DNA of 64,000 nt. Source: Porpolomopsis calyptriformis. Its lineage: Eukaryota; Basidiomycota; Agaricomycetes; Agaricales; Hygrophoraceae. The stretch is from positions 1,240,001 through 1,304,000 of the forward strand of contig OX621171.1 of the NCBI GenBank assembly GCA_951640195.1, written 5' to 3'. Within the stretch, counting starts at the first letter, position 1. Each line of letters starts with the position of its first letter. Below the pieces are notes generated by a model. It was given only the letters and a program-made list of their open reading frames with translations. It searched no databases and was not told the DNA's origin. The translations under genes were made by a program, and so were the position numbers. Below, piece by piece: positions 21,406 through 33,323 of the stretch.

Positions 21406-21830
21406 CCTGCAATCTTAAGACCAAATACTCCTCCAAGAAGCTAGATCACTACTGCATAGGCCCCTGTAAGGTTCTAGTGAAAATATCCTCACATGTATAC
21501 TGCATCAACCTCCCTGTATTACTGAAGACCCTCTACCCTGTATTCCATATGCAACTCCTAGAACCTGTGGCCCCCAAAGTTATTCTGCACTATCTGCAAC
21601 CACCCCTGCTGCTAGTAGAAATTGATAATGACTAAGAGTATGAAGTTGCTGAAGTCCTAGACAGCTGCTGCAAGCAATCCTGCATCAAATACCTAGTGGA
21701 ATGGGCAGGTTACAAACATTCCACAGACTTCTGCACTTAGAAACCTGCAGACAACCTCTCTTATGCACAAGAACTCATCTGCAACTTTCACTACTGCCAT
21801 CCTGCAAAGCCTATATTGCTAGATTTTTCC
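21406..21830 (+). pseudogene. Chromovirus integrase tail and chromodomain relic
   Basis: The plus-strand frame has SSKKLDHYCIGPCKVL, a TLYPVFHMQLLEP motif at about 21540 and a chromodomain (IKYLVEWAGYKHSTD) at about 21690-21730. Stops occur at 21631 and 21738. It is the counterpart of 9345-8800 from a different element; the upstream pol is absent because an LTR abuts it. Confidence 0.82.
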
Positions 21831-21937
21831 CATCAAGTCCTACCAACCCTCAGTCAGGCTTACTCATTTTTCAAACATCACTCTCTTATATTCACAACAA
21901 AAACTACAAAATATAAAGAGAAAGAAAAAAGAAACCC

Positions 21938-22985
21938 CTACCCCTCATATCCCTCTTGCTCCTCTTCTCCTCTCCTATCTAGCCCCACCATTGCAAATGC
22001 TGCATTCTCTATTACCCACTGAAACCTTCCCATCCCTGCTGAGAACTGCTTGAGTCCACTAGCGATCTGCTCTATAGCCTGCACCATTCCCCTAAACCTA
22101 CCTGACAGAGTCTCTATTAACTCCTGCATATCCCTAAACCCCTGTGATATGTTATACAGGGCCCACCTATATCCCTAGTGGGCCTACTTCCTATCTGTTA
22201 TCCCTGCATCCCCAGCCCTCCATGCAGCCTCTGCAACTAACCTATGCCTCTTGGATGTAGATACCTCTGCAGATAACTTTATCCCCCCATCTGCCACCTC
22301 TGAACCCTCAGCCTCCATAGCCTTCTCTGCCCTCTTCCTCTTATGTCCCACTCCACACTTCCTCACTACCACCTTCATCTGTCCCTCCCCCACCTCACCC
22401 ATTGACTCCCTCATCTAACCCCTGCACACCCCCACCCTACTCCCCACTGCACTCTCCTTGCACTTGTGCTTGCTCCTGTGACAGTGGTCATAGGACCTGC
22501 TCTGCATCCCCATGCATACAACCTGACCCTGCACACACTAGGTGTATAGCACCTGCCAGTAAACAATCCTCCCCTGCAGAACAAATTATCAGCATGCAGA
22601 AAACTCAAAAAAAAAAAAAGAACCTAGAACTCACCTGATATCAAGTGACGTGGTTATCACCCCACTTGACCTTAGCCTCTTTTGGGACCTCTCTAGCCTC
22701 TACCTACTGCCTCTTATTACCTATGCCCACCCCCACCTATAATTCCAGACTCTCCTACTCAACCCCCTTAGCCTTCTTCTGGGCCTCTGCCTTGTGTTTA
22801 CCCTCCTTGTGCTCCCTCTACCTTCTCTCTTCCTCCCATTCCTACAAAAAAAAAGGTCAGTGAAAAGAAAACAAAAAGAAATTTTTTTCAGAGACTCACC
22901 AGCAGCTCCCTGACACCTTGACACCAACCCTGCCATTCCTCCAACTCCTCCACCAAAACTGCCACTGACACCTCCACATCCCCCC
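21938..22985 (-). pseudogene. Antisense accessory gene relic with six-cysteine cluster (second chromovirus)
   Basis: On the strand opposite to the chromodomain fragment, remnants of a multi-exon gene run from about 22985 to 21938. Donors GTGAGT at about 22898 and 22636 and acceptor TTGTAG at about 22851 are visible. A cysteine cluster read at about 22560-22475 has the order (Cys to Tyr)-X2-C-X6-C-X7-(Cys to Tyr)-X2-C-X6-C, where two Cys codons have become TAT. A charged region with a basic run (GHKRKRAEKAMEAEG, 22340) and a helix-rich end (MQELIETLSGRFRGM) follow. The order coiled coil, cysteine cluster, coiled coil and the position match 7973-8752. Many TAG stops make it dead. Confidence 0.55.
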
Positions 22986-22989
22986 TAGT

Positions 22990-24045
22990 AAGAAGGAGAG
23001 AATAGACTTGGCTTCAAGGTATTAAGATTAGATTATAGAGGACTAGAAGAAGATGGTGTAGTTAGGTGAAACTAAAATCAATTGCTTGGGATCAGATAGT
23101 AGGAAATAGGTATGGAAAAAACTTAATAGAATAATAGATGGAGACCTCTATATTAAGATGCTAGAGAAGGAACTTCAATAAATTATCCAATTGTATAATA
23201 AGGCTAGAAGACTCATCTTCTAACAAGATAATAACTCTAAATATACCTATAAGAAGGCTTAAAAGTGGTTGAATGATTATAGATATGAAGTCCTCTTATA
23301 GCCTACCCAATCCTCTGATCTCAATCCTATTGAGTATCTCTAGAGGAACTTGAAAACAAGGTTAGCTAACTATAACATATCCTCTAATAGAATTGTAGAG
23401 TTGTAGGAAAGGGTGTAAGTAGAGTGGGATAAAATAGAAGAGTATACCTAGATATGTGGGAAGCTATATTGAAGGCTAAGGAAGGTTATACCAAGTACTA
23501 AATACTAGTAGAAGCTCTCAATAAAATAAGTATTTTAATAATATTACTAGATCCAAAATGGAATATCTCTAGAAATACTATACTAATTATAATGTTTGGA
23601 GGCTTGTTTAAACCCAACATAAAGGGCTATCCTCTGTAATATTTGCATGATTATATCTATTTTATATTATAGGATATAATAGTATTAGTTTAAACTTATT
23701 AAATATTGGAATAGTTTTTTAGCCTACTGTACTATAGGTATATAATACTATAAGTTTAGTAAGTTTATATAATTTTCCAATATTCTTTATATAAATTCAT
23801 CATTAGAAAGCTTATAATACATAGTGTATAAGAATGTATTGTAACATATGAGGAAATTATATAGATTATATTACTAGTTAACTTGTTAAGTTATTAAGGG
23901 TATAGTTATAAAGGTGTCTAAAGTTAAGCAAGTATATTCTGCAGCTTATATAAGCAGATCTACAAAGAAATAGTAAGTTTCATATAGATACTAATATTAC
24001 AACCCCTATTAGTTAAGCCTTAACCTACCTCTGCAATAGTATTAT
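22990..24045 (+). pseudogene. Tc1/mariner-type element relic (AT-rich, internally deleted)
   Basis: The plus strand keeps a shredded DDE transposase: an N-terminal part near 23000-23130, a gap, then QDNNSKYTYKKA and SSDLNPIEYL near 23220-23330 with many TAG stops. These line up with the clearer transposase at 56759-57763. The 3' part from about 23560 to 24045 is repeated, inverted, at 27760-28310. Nearly every Trp and Gln codon has become TAG, so this is an old copy. Confidence 0.7.
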
Positions 24046-24554
24046 AATGGCTTAGTCTGGCTATAGCTTAGCTGTCAACCTAGACCAATGTAGGACTGAG
24101 CTGGACTGAGCTATTGGATGACTTCCCGTGAGGATTTACAGATGAGATTTCTGTAAATACATCCAAATGTATCCACCTGCCAAGATGCTGAGGCCAGATT
24201 GATGAGATTTGAACTCAGCTGACCTGAACAAGGCATTGTAAATCCTAAAATCTGTAGAGGGGTCTGACCCCCTTCACAAATTGCTGTAACACCTTTTTTG
24301 GCTATCAGTTGCCAGTTTTGGAAGTCATGTCAACATGCCCTCCCTCACTGCAAAACTCATGTTAGCAACTCTTGTATTTACTAACCATGTGTATAGACAA
24401 AAGAATCTTGTTTGGTACTGCTAAGTGTGAATTATTATAAGGCACTTCAATAACTTATTTTTTAAATCATCTTTACTGCCCCCAACTCTTATCCACTCAT
24501 CACTGGTTGATACCACTAATCCTTTCATCTACAAACTTGTGCACATTCATTACA
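24046..24554. other. Intergenic; no gene seen
   Basis: The stretch includes a short imperfect hairpin (GATTTACAGATGAGATTTCTGTAAAT) near 24135. No open frame or repeat family is recognised. Confidence 0.4.
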
Positions 24555-25972
24555 ATGATTGATGAGCCAGTTTACTTTGCTGTTGAACCTCTAATGGTGC
24601 AAGAAAATCAGCTTGTATGTTTGGATGAATAATTTTAACTACACACCTAACTATTTTTCATAGCCAAGAATCCCAGATGTTGACGGAAACCAATTTAGTC
24701 AACCACTATTCTCAACATCACATCAAACTGCCAGCTCATACTACCTGCCCCACCTCCCTGTTCTTAGACCCACTACCCCTTCATCCTAGTCCACTTCTGA
24801 TCATGCTGACACCCTTGGTCTTATGACAAAAGGAATTAAACAAGAGAGAGATGATGAAATTGAGAAACCTATGAAAAAGCGAGCTGCAGGAAAGTTAGCT
24901 AATCCAAAGCTACCTGTGACAAAAGGTAAATTGAATGCCAAGGGGTTGAAGTGTCCAAGTTGCAAGGCAGGTGCTTCAGGCTATGGTCAAGAAGAAATCA
25001 ATGCACTACTCCATTTCATCGAAAGGAACTTACCAATTGGACAGCATGGCTGGGATTTAGTTGAGCGATCGTATAACGTGTGGGCCAAGAAGTACAAGTA
25101 TAACTCTGACCACAATGCTAAGGCCCTCTGTACAAAGTTTGATGCAGTACATCCTGATCTATGCTACCTACCTAACACACACTGATGCAACTTAGCTTGT
25201 GAATACACCCAAACCAACTGGTAATGCACAAGTTCCAGAGCATATCCAGAAGGCATGGGATATTGATGAGAAAATCAGCATGAAGGCTGGAACCCTAGCC
25301 CTCAACGATCCAGAATTTGAGGATGCTGCACCTGCTGAAGTTATTGAAATCACAGATGAGGATAATACAGAAGAGAAGGATAACACAAATGAGCTGCCAA
25401 AGAAAAAAGCTATAGTTGCAAAGGCCTACCATACCCTCAATCCCCTTATCGATAAACCTCCCAAACGATCGTGTTCAGGTGCTGCAACTGAAGCACTCAC
25501 ATCTATCACATCCATGTTAAACCCATCAGTGATCAAACAGCAGGATGATAACAAATTTGCTTACAGTGTGCAAATTGCGCAGCTTACTAGCATCCAGGCT
25601 GAACTCTGAGAGACCCACACACATATGGATATCCTCCAGGATTGTCTCAATACTGAAACATGTCAGGCAGATCAAGCTGAGGCTTAGCTAGACATGATTA
25701 AGATGTTTGGTGGTCATCAATTCCAAGGGCCAGTATGGCACCAACATGCCCATTATTCACCTCACCAGCACCTTCCCCCAGTCTATCACAACACCAAATT
25801 TTTGCCATACAAAGGCGATACCCACAGTGATGTGCAGCAACCTAGTTTCAACCTCCCTACTCCCTCAACACCCTCAGTGAATATGCTATCTGCTACAGCT
25901 TCATCAACACACAACCCCACTACTAGCCTCAGGATGCTAGCATCCATTGCATCTGGTATCTGTTACAACTAG
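24555..25972 (+). pseudogene. DUF6818-like gene, three exons, three nonsense codons
   Basis: The exons are 24555-24614, 24664-25146 and 25196-25972, with introns GTATGT...CATAG and GTACAT...CTTAG that keep frame. The domain at about 24980-25190 (GYGQEEINALLHFIERNLPIG, GWDLVERSYNVWAKK, then KFDALVNTPKPTGNA across the intron) is Myb-like in style and matches the DUF6818 pattern as I recall it. It is followed by an acidic/Ser-rich region (EVIEITDEDNTEEKD), a helical region and a Pro/His-rich tail. In-frame stops lie near 24790 (TAG), 25607 (TGA) and 25686 (TAG), all explainable by C-to-T or G-to-A. Probable DNA-binding protein of transposon origin; inference only. Confidence 0.6.
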
Positions 25973-26148
25973 CAAAAGGCATCTATACATACTTTGTGTC
26001 AGTAGTTACACCAATGATTCAAATTATATTACCTGTCCTACTCCTCAACAACCTTTAAGTGAAAGCATGATACATAATCATTTTTCTGAATATCCTTGAA
26101 TAAAACAGCACCCAGATTCCTCTATAATTCCTTGTCTTCTGATTCTTT

Positions 26149-27349
26149 CTAGGTTGGCAAGTAGACTTGAAGAATTTAATTGATACCAATAAGCCGACAA
26201 CATATATTGCTTGAACAAACACAGGTTTCAAGTAAATCCTGTCGCCTATTATCATTATTGATATCCAATGGGACCCAAAGGTGTGCATATGAACCTTGGA
26301 GCATCTGCATTCCCCACTCAGCAGTTTGGCAGGAAGAAAGAAGGTTACAATTGAAGAGGAGAAGTTCTTGGCATTCATAGGGATCATCAGGAAGGATGGT
26401 TCTGCCTTTAATAGGTGCTTGTATCTTTCCTGCAACAGCTACTGTCCCACAAGGAAATGCTGAGTTAGCAACCAAGTAAAATCCATCAGGGACCTTGGTG
26501 TGTAGCTGCTCATAAAGGGGGCAGGCAACACAGGAGTTATGCCAACTACCTGGTGCATTCAGGACAGCTGCAATAATTACACCTATGGAAATAATAAGTT
26601 AGCTATCCAAATGAAAAGCAGTACATTTACCCACCTTGTGGAGAGAAAGCTAATATGTTATTGATGAAATGAGAGCTCTTCCAGCCATTGTAAGTTGTAT
26701 TCTTAACTTCTGTATCATCCACTGTCTGAACAGGTAACCCAAGACCAACTACACTCCCAAATGCCCCAGTGAGGCAAGGGTAATGTATGCAGATAAGAGT
26801 GCTGTCTTCACAGCACTCATCTCCCTGTGTGAAGGTAATAGCAGCATCAGGTATAGTCCTCAGAGTATTGAGATAGGCTGTGAGCCCAAATTTAAGATAG
26901 CGGGATGTAACAGTAGGGACCAATCCAAAAACCTCTTGCAGGTTAACTTTGGGTATTGATAAGCTAAGGTAGTGCAGGACTAGTCCCAGTGTACCAGCTG
27001 CATCTAGTGAATGATGACCTAAATGAGGCTGTCTGACTTGTGAAACATCAGAGTGTGGAATTGGCCTTGAGTTCCACCTCTGTTCAAACCCACTATCAAG
27101 TATTAAATAGAAGGTTTCAACATCAAAACCCATCATCGTAATGAAAGCGCATTCACTTTGGCTCTCATACTGAGTCTGCTAGGCTGAATCCACTCAAGGA
27201 TTAGGCATCAGTTTTGCCTGACAGAGGCAATGGCAGGAGGCATTTCAGCAGGCTACATTCTGTAAATGAGCCTCTTCAGCACCCAGGATAAGAACAGCGG
27301 CAAGTACCAGTATGTAATTATCAAGTTCATCCTCTTCAAAGAGGGACAT
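26149..27349 (-). pseudogene. PIF/Harbinger-like (HARBI1-type) DDE transposase-derived gene, two exons
   Basis: Exon 1 is 27349-26635 and exon 2 starts at 26582, joined by a clean GTGGGT...CCATAG intron. Motifs are MGFDVETFYLILDSGFEQRWNS, SLDAAGTLGLVLHYL, GLVPTVTSRYLKFGL, LTGAFGSVVGLGLPVQT, TTYNGWKSSHFINNI, then APGSWHNS, ANSAFPCGT, CQTAEWGMQMLQGSY and WVPLDINNDNRRQDLLETCV. This is the DDE_Tnp_4-type fold of Harbinger transposases; the first acidic residue (expected in GS[IV]DG) reads Val here. Stops lie at about 27240, 27190 and 27175, and a late TAA (26176) stands where Gln is expected. It is dead by point changes but otherwise complete. Confidence 0.75.
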
Positions 27350-27759
27350 TGTTCAGTGGGGAAGTATCAGAACTGCGGTTATGGGTTTGCAAATTTGCTG
27401 TAAATTTACAGCCAAATATTTCCAATTATTTATGGCTTTGCTTTTTTCCCTAAAATCTTATCGGAAGTCACCTATTAGCTAACAGTCCCTAATAGCTCAA
27501 GAACCTAGAACTCACCTGATATCAAGTGATGTGGTCATCACCTCACTTGACCTTAGCCCCTTTTGGGACCTCCCTGGCCTCTACCTACTCCCCCTTATTA
27601 CCTATGCCTACCCCCACCTATAGATAACATCATCTAAAGGTGTGCAGGATGAGTATGTTCAGATTGCGCAAGATGATATAATATCATCCAAAGGTGCACA
27701 AAACAAGTGTGTTCAGATGGCGCAGGGTGTTGGGGTTAGGATTTCTAACAATATGGCTA
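27350..27759. repeat. Duplicated fragment and short tandem repeat
   Basis: 27495-27621 is a copy of 22618-22742 (the intron-exon part of the antisense accessory gene). It is followed by two tandem copies of a unit of about 53 bp (27622-27731, core CATCYAAAGGTG...TGTTCAGATNGCGCA). No gene is seen. Confidence 0.6.
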
Positions 27760-29600
27760 TTGTAGAGGTAGGTTAAGGCTTAACTAATAGGGGTTGTAAT
27801 ATTAGTATCTGTATAAAACTGACTATTTCCTTGTAGATCTGCTTATATAAGCTGCAGAACATACTTGCTTAACCTTAGACACCTTGATAACTATACCCTT
27901 AACAACTTAGAGCAAGTTAACTAGTAATATAATCTATATAATTTCCTCATATGTTACAATACATCCTTATACACTATTTATTATAAGCTTTCTAAAGATG
28001 AATTTATATAAAGAATATTGGAAAATTATATAAACTCACTAAACTTATAGTATTATATACCTATAGTACTATGAGCTAAAAACTATTCCAATATTTGGCA
28101 AGTTTGACCTAATGCTATTATATCCTGTAATATAAAATAGATATAAATATAGGAATCTTAGAGGATAGCCCTTCATCTTAGGTCTAAAACAAGCCCTAAA
28201 ACATTAGAATCGGTAAAGTATTTCTAGAGATATTCTATTTTAAATCTAGTAATATTATTGAAATAGTTGTTTTACTAAGATACTAAAATCTAGAAAAGAT
28301 AATACTTTAACTTAGGGGTAAAGACTGTTTATAATATGTTTGGTTCCAAAATGAGCTGTAGATTATATTAATAGTAACAAACAAACCTAACTAACTAGTT
28401 GAACTTGACCACTATTATTATAAAAAGCCTTTCTACTGCTAATTGCAATTACATCATTCTAGCTCCTAAATTTAGTGCTTCCTATACTACTATCTCTAGA
28501 TTATACACTAGATATTACCTTGATCTTCAAAAGTCTTTTAGTAGACATCCTTCAAAGCTTTCCACCTCTAATATTTATTAAAGTTCCTCCTCTAGCATCT
28601 TAATATAGAGGTCTATTAATTTTTTTCCATACCTATTTCTTACTATCTGATCCCAAGCAATTGATTTTAGTTTTATCTAACTATAGCACCTTCTTCTAGT
28701 CCTCTATAATCTAATGTTAATACCTTGAAGTAAAGTCTATTCTCTCCTTCTTATACTTCTTAGTGAGTAAAGGCCTTTTCTTCTTCACTATAGCCTTTAT
28801 CCCCACTTCTTTCTAAGCTATTATTAAACAGTTTGGGAAGAGAGAGGTTAGTTAGTAATATTCCTAAGCATTTAAGTAACTTCAATAGTATTTTTAACCT
28901 TCCCAGAGCTAATAAGATAAATAGTATAGGAAACTATCCAATTCTATAATAAGGCTAGAAGACTTCTAACAAGATAATAACTCTAAATACACCTATAAGA
29001 AGGCTGAAAAGTGGTTGAAGGATTATAGATATGAAGTCCTCTTATAGCCTACCCAATCCCCCAATCTCAATCCTATTAAGTATCTCTAGAGGAACTTGAA
29101 AAGAAGGTTAGCTAACTGTAAGGTATCCTCTCTAATAGAATTGTAGAGTTGTAGGAAAGGGTGTAAGTAGAGTGGGATAAAATAGCAGAGTATACCTAGA
29201 TATGTGGGAAGCTGTATTAAAGGCTAAGGAAGGTTATACCAAATACTAAATACTAGTAGAAGTTCTCAATAAAATAAATATTTTAATCATATCACTAGAT
29301 TTAAAATAGAATACCTCTAGAAATACTATACCAATTCTAATGTTTGGGGGCTTGTTTTAAACCCATGATGAAGGGCTATCCTTTGTAATATTCCTATAAT
29401 TATAGCTATTTTATATCAAAGGATATAATAGCATTAGGTCAAACTTGCCAAATATTGGAATCATTTTTAGCTCATAGTACTATAGGTATATAATACTATA
29501 AGTTTAGTAAGTTTATATAATTTTCCAATATTCTTTATATAAATTCATCCTTAGAAAGCTTATAATAAATGGTGTATAAGGATGTATTGTAATATATAAG
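27760..29600 (+). mobile_element. Tc1/mariner-type relic with long terminal inverted repeats and an internal inversion
   Basis: About 27953-28310 is the inverted complement of about 29240-29600 (long TIRs ending near TGTTACAATACATCC). Between them the transposase is in two pieces of opposite sense. The N-terminal half reads on the minus strand from about 28920 down to 28600 (IKAIVKKKRPLL, KKERIDFTSRY, LDKTKINCLGSDSKK). The C-terminal half reads on the plus strand at 28940-29240 (QDNNSKYT-, LNPI-like text with stops). An inversion inside the element is the simplest explanation. 27760-27952 repeats the flank found, inverted, at 23863-24045. Confidence 0.6.
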
Positions 29601-30048
29601 TGTCATGATTGTATTTTTTACACCTTTTCCATTTTCATCCTTTAGTTATTGTGATTAGATTATAATTTCTTTTTATCCACCTGATGTCTTCTTATCTAGT
29701 TACATCCCCCTTCCTTTCTATTTCCTTTATTGTTTTACTAGCTCTTCACAAGTCACATTCTATATTCCACTAACTTAGATTATTTCTTATCTCTAACTCA
29801 TATAGTTACCTAGTAGTATAAACACTTAGTCATAGTTAGTAGATAGTTAAGTTTAGTTCCTAGTTAGTTACCCAATTCTATCATTGGAACTCTTTCTCCT
29901 ATCTCAGGCCCACTCAGCCAGTATTTAAAGTAAAACCCCAAGTCCCACTGATAATAGAATATAATAAAAATCAAACTTCCTTCTTACACATTCTAACTCT
30001 CTCACTCTGGAGGATTACCTACTTATATGATCCATCTTTTCTAAAACA
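29601..30048 (+). repeat. Candidate 5' LTR of the 29.6-34.8 kb gypsy element
   Basis: The region starts TGTCATGATT, holds a TATTTAAAG box at about 29930 and ends TAAAACA shortly before gag. No second copy is in the window, so the borders are an estimate from TG...CA ends and position. Confidence 0.4.
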
Positions 30049-31843
30049 GAATCCAAAGACTACTACCAACAACTAACTTTTACTACTCCCCAATAATCAC
30101 TCCACTCTTCAACCTCATTACCTTTTCCTCAAATAACTAAGTTATCAATATCTCAAGAATCCCAAACTGGTGTCCCTTCTGGTTCTCAAAACATCAAGAC
30201 TACTCCTGCTCCCCCTCAAGGTCCCTACACTATTGAAGATCTTTGAGAAATGATCACCCAACCTCAATAGAACAAGGAACAAGCTGATAAATGGATTAGA
30301 CAACTAGCTAAAGAAAGGGATAAAATCCAACAACAACTATAACAAGGAACACATACTCTCCCCTGACAATAAACTCCTCCACTGCCAATCACCCTGCAAC
30401 AATGATTATACACTATTCCTGAAACCCCCACAAATCTATTTGTTTAAATTTCCTAACAACCTCCCATTTCTCACTTAGCTCTACTTATCAAAATTGCCAA
30501 ACCTGCAGAATTTGATGGCACCCCTATTGATGTTGAGAATTTTCTCTATCAGTTTTGAGTTGTATCTTAGTGCTAGAAACTATACAGACAAAGAAAGAGT
30601 TCTCTTTATGAGAAAGGGGAATACTGCAGAATAGGTGAAAATGAATCTGGAGGCTATGATTGTAATAGGAAAATGGAATTGCAAGGATTTCAAGGAAGAA
30701 GTTAAGGGCAACTTTGGAGATGTAGATCCTGCTACTACTGCACAATTTGAGATTGCAAGACTGAAGATGACTAGGATAGGTGATGCCTACAATATCAACT
30801 TTGCCTATTATACTACTAAAACTAAATACAATAATAAAGTTCTCATCAACTTCTATTAGAAAGGACTACACTCAGGAGTTGTAGACTATATCTACAGTCT
30901 CCCCACTATACCCAAAGGCCTAAAACAATGGATGGAATGAGCTTTGCAATTCAATTAACAATAGTGATAATAGGAACAAGACATTCATGTGGCCTCAATA
31001 ACTAGAGATTCAAAAGGAAAATGGGCCAACTCTAAACCTTACCTATATGGATAATCCTCTTCATAAATCACAACTTCTACTCCCATCAAAAAGGAAGAAA
31101 TGAAAGAAGCCACCCTCTCTGCCACCTTAGAAGACATGTGTTCTATCATCTGCTTTCACTGTGGCAAGAAAGGCCACTATGCTAATGTTTGTCAAAGCCC
31201 AAGGGCTAAAAATGTCCCAACTTAACAATCTTCTCCTTCATTTCAAGGACATGATGGACATCAATGAGGGTATAGATGAAATGTTCAAATGATAAATTGA
31301 GTTGATACAGAGCAAACAGAAGTGCAAATTGAGGAAGTAGAAGCAAATCCAAAGGAAAAGGAATAAGCAGCTTGAAACAATTTCTAGGAAATGGGGATAG
31401 CAAAATGGTTGAAAGAGAGATGAGTAGCTCTTGTCTAGGAGCTTAATAAAAACAAGAACAAGGATTTTTGATTCATCATAGTGGTAAGAGCCCAGCTACT
31501 AAGGACAGTTTGCATGTATGTGTACCACTACCTGTTAAAGAATTTCAATCTCTTGGCACACTTTAACAGGGCCCCAGCACTCTTGAATTTTACATCTGGA
31601 TTATAAGTACAACAATATCCAAAGAGTTACTGTAATAGTACTCATTGACTCTGGTGCCTCTGGAAATTTCATTGACAAAGATTTTATCCATCAGTTTGAG
31701 ATTTGAACTTATCTGCTTGTTAAAGCAATACCAGTAAAAAATGCTAATGCTTCTGAGAACTGAGGAGGTCCTATCAGCTATAATACAGACCTGTTCATTA
31801 AGATGCTAGATTTATCATACTATGAATGTATTCAACTGGAGGT

Positions 31844-32067
31844 TGTTATATCCCAGTTCCAACAACTCCAACAACTTTGAACACTCCAGACTTTTCACAG
31901 GTTTTTTACTTATGATGCACTCTATCATTATTGTGTCTCAGATATAATTATCTAGTAGGTATATAAGTACCACATTTTTTCCTGTATCTGTAGATAGAAT
32001 ATCAACCAAGTCCTATGTTTACACATCTCCAATCTCTGATATCAACTCTGAAACTTCAGACCTAACA
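31844..32067 (+). repeat. Solo LTR of the chromovirus family, GAGGT duplication
   Basis: TGTTATATCC...CCTAACA is a 224-bp shortened relative of the 51557 LTR in the same orientation. GAGGT at 31839-31843 and 32068-32072 flanks it inside the gypsy protease. Confidence 0.88.
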
Positions 32068-32134
32068 GAGGTTACCAGTCTTGGAAGAAAACAATAGGTC
32101 ATCCTTAGCTTCCCTTGGCTCAATCATCACAACT

Positions 32135-32345
32135 TGTAAGAGTTCTTAATCTTGCAGTGCTCACAACTAGCTGGATACAACTAATATCTATTGGATATAT
32201 GTAACCTAGTATGAGCAGTGGCAAGATATAAAAAGAACTACCTAAATAACGGTAAATACTGCCTATATACTACTCTCTGGTACAAACACCAATATATAAG
32301 GACTACATCTCTAATATACACACTGTAATAGTAATATCTGTTACA
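32135..32345. repeat. Old solo copy of the 211-bp TGTAAG...TTACA LTR
   Basis: It aligns end to end with the 32405, 45161, 48318 and 52518 copies but is heavily mutated. CAACT on the left and CAACC on the right are the likely target duplication. It sits in gypsy protease, between HHN and PTINW. Confidence 0.75.
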
Positions 32346-32404
32346 CAACCCCACCATCAATTGGACAAAAGGCACCTCAACTTTTGTGTCTGGTATTACA
32401 TTAT

Positions 32405-32615
32405 TGTAAGGGTTTTGGTTCTTGCCTTGCTCAAGACCAGACTGAATATGACCAATATCTATTGGGTGCGGTATCTCTGGTACAAGCAGTGGCAAAGGGT
32501 TAAAACATACTGTAAATAGTGGTAAATACAGCCTCTATACTACTCTGAGGTGCCAAACACCCATCAACACTGATCACCTGCCTCTGTAGGCTCTGTAACA
32601 GCCATATCTGTTACA
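32405..32615. repeat. Young solo copy of the 211-bp LTR, ATTAT duplication
   Basis: Starts TGTAAGGG, ends TGTTACA, with perfect ATTAT on both sides (32400-32404 and 32616-32620). It is nearly identical to the copies at 45161, 48318 and 52518. Confidence 0.92.
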
Positions 32616-32964
32616 ATTATTTAGTAGTATGCAAGTCAGAGTAATAGAGCCTAGAGAGGAACTCTGCTTCTTTAGTTCAAGTCTGAAACATGACTCTCAC
32701 ATCTCTTTGGTCAGAGTTGACCACTTACAACCTGTTTCCATTAAGGACAACATTAAATCTTCTATCCTAGCCAGGGAGCTAGCTTCACTAATCAATAGGC
32801 AAAACACAATCACATTGTTATCAGTTCCATACAACTCCAGAGCTAGCCCAACATCTTCCTATAGCTTCTATTCTATGTCTATTGCTTCTGGCATATCTTC
32901 CACACAAAAGAATTTGAAAAACTCCACCCACATTATCCATTCAATCATGCAATTAATCTCTATC

Positions 32965-33323
32965 TGTTAGACGGCAGTCTAGGGTTGATCGCAAGGTTTT
33001 ACTTCAGGCTCTGGGTGTAGGGTTTTAAAGGGTTGGCAGACTACTGATTAGGGTGTTAACGAAAGAAACAGACTTATCCTAAGTCTATCTACTGCTAGCT
33101 TTATATACTAGCTAAGTATGAGTCATACTGACTACGTGTGAGTCGTAACGACCATAGATGAGTCATGTAGGTAAGGAGAGTGATGGTAGACTAAATATAG
33201 ATATGGCTTGGTCACCTTCTATTACTAAGCGGAGCTTGGGTGGCTAAGCGGTTATTGATGTAAACTGTCTGATGTAAATAGGAACAGATGAGCAAAGGAA
33301 AAAGAAAAAAGATATCTCTGACA
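32965..33323. repeat. Solo LTR, 359 bp, CTATC duplication
   Basis: TGTTAGACGG...CTCTGACA is flanked by CTATC at 32960-32964 and 33324-33328. It contains a TTTATATAC box near 33101. It splits the spacer between protease and RT of the host gypsy. No internal region of its family is recognised in the window. Confidence 0.85.

Noticed and set aside
28399..28581. Plus-strand 60-codon frame
   Set aside because: It is the complement of inverted Tc1/mariner transposase text with stops.
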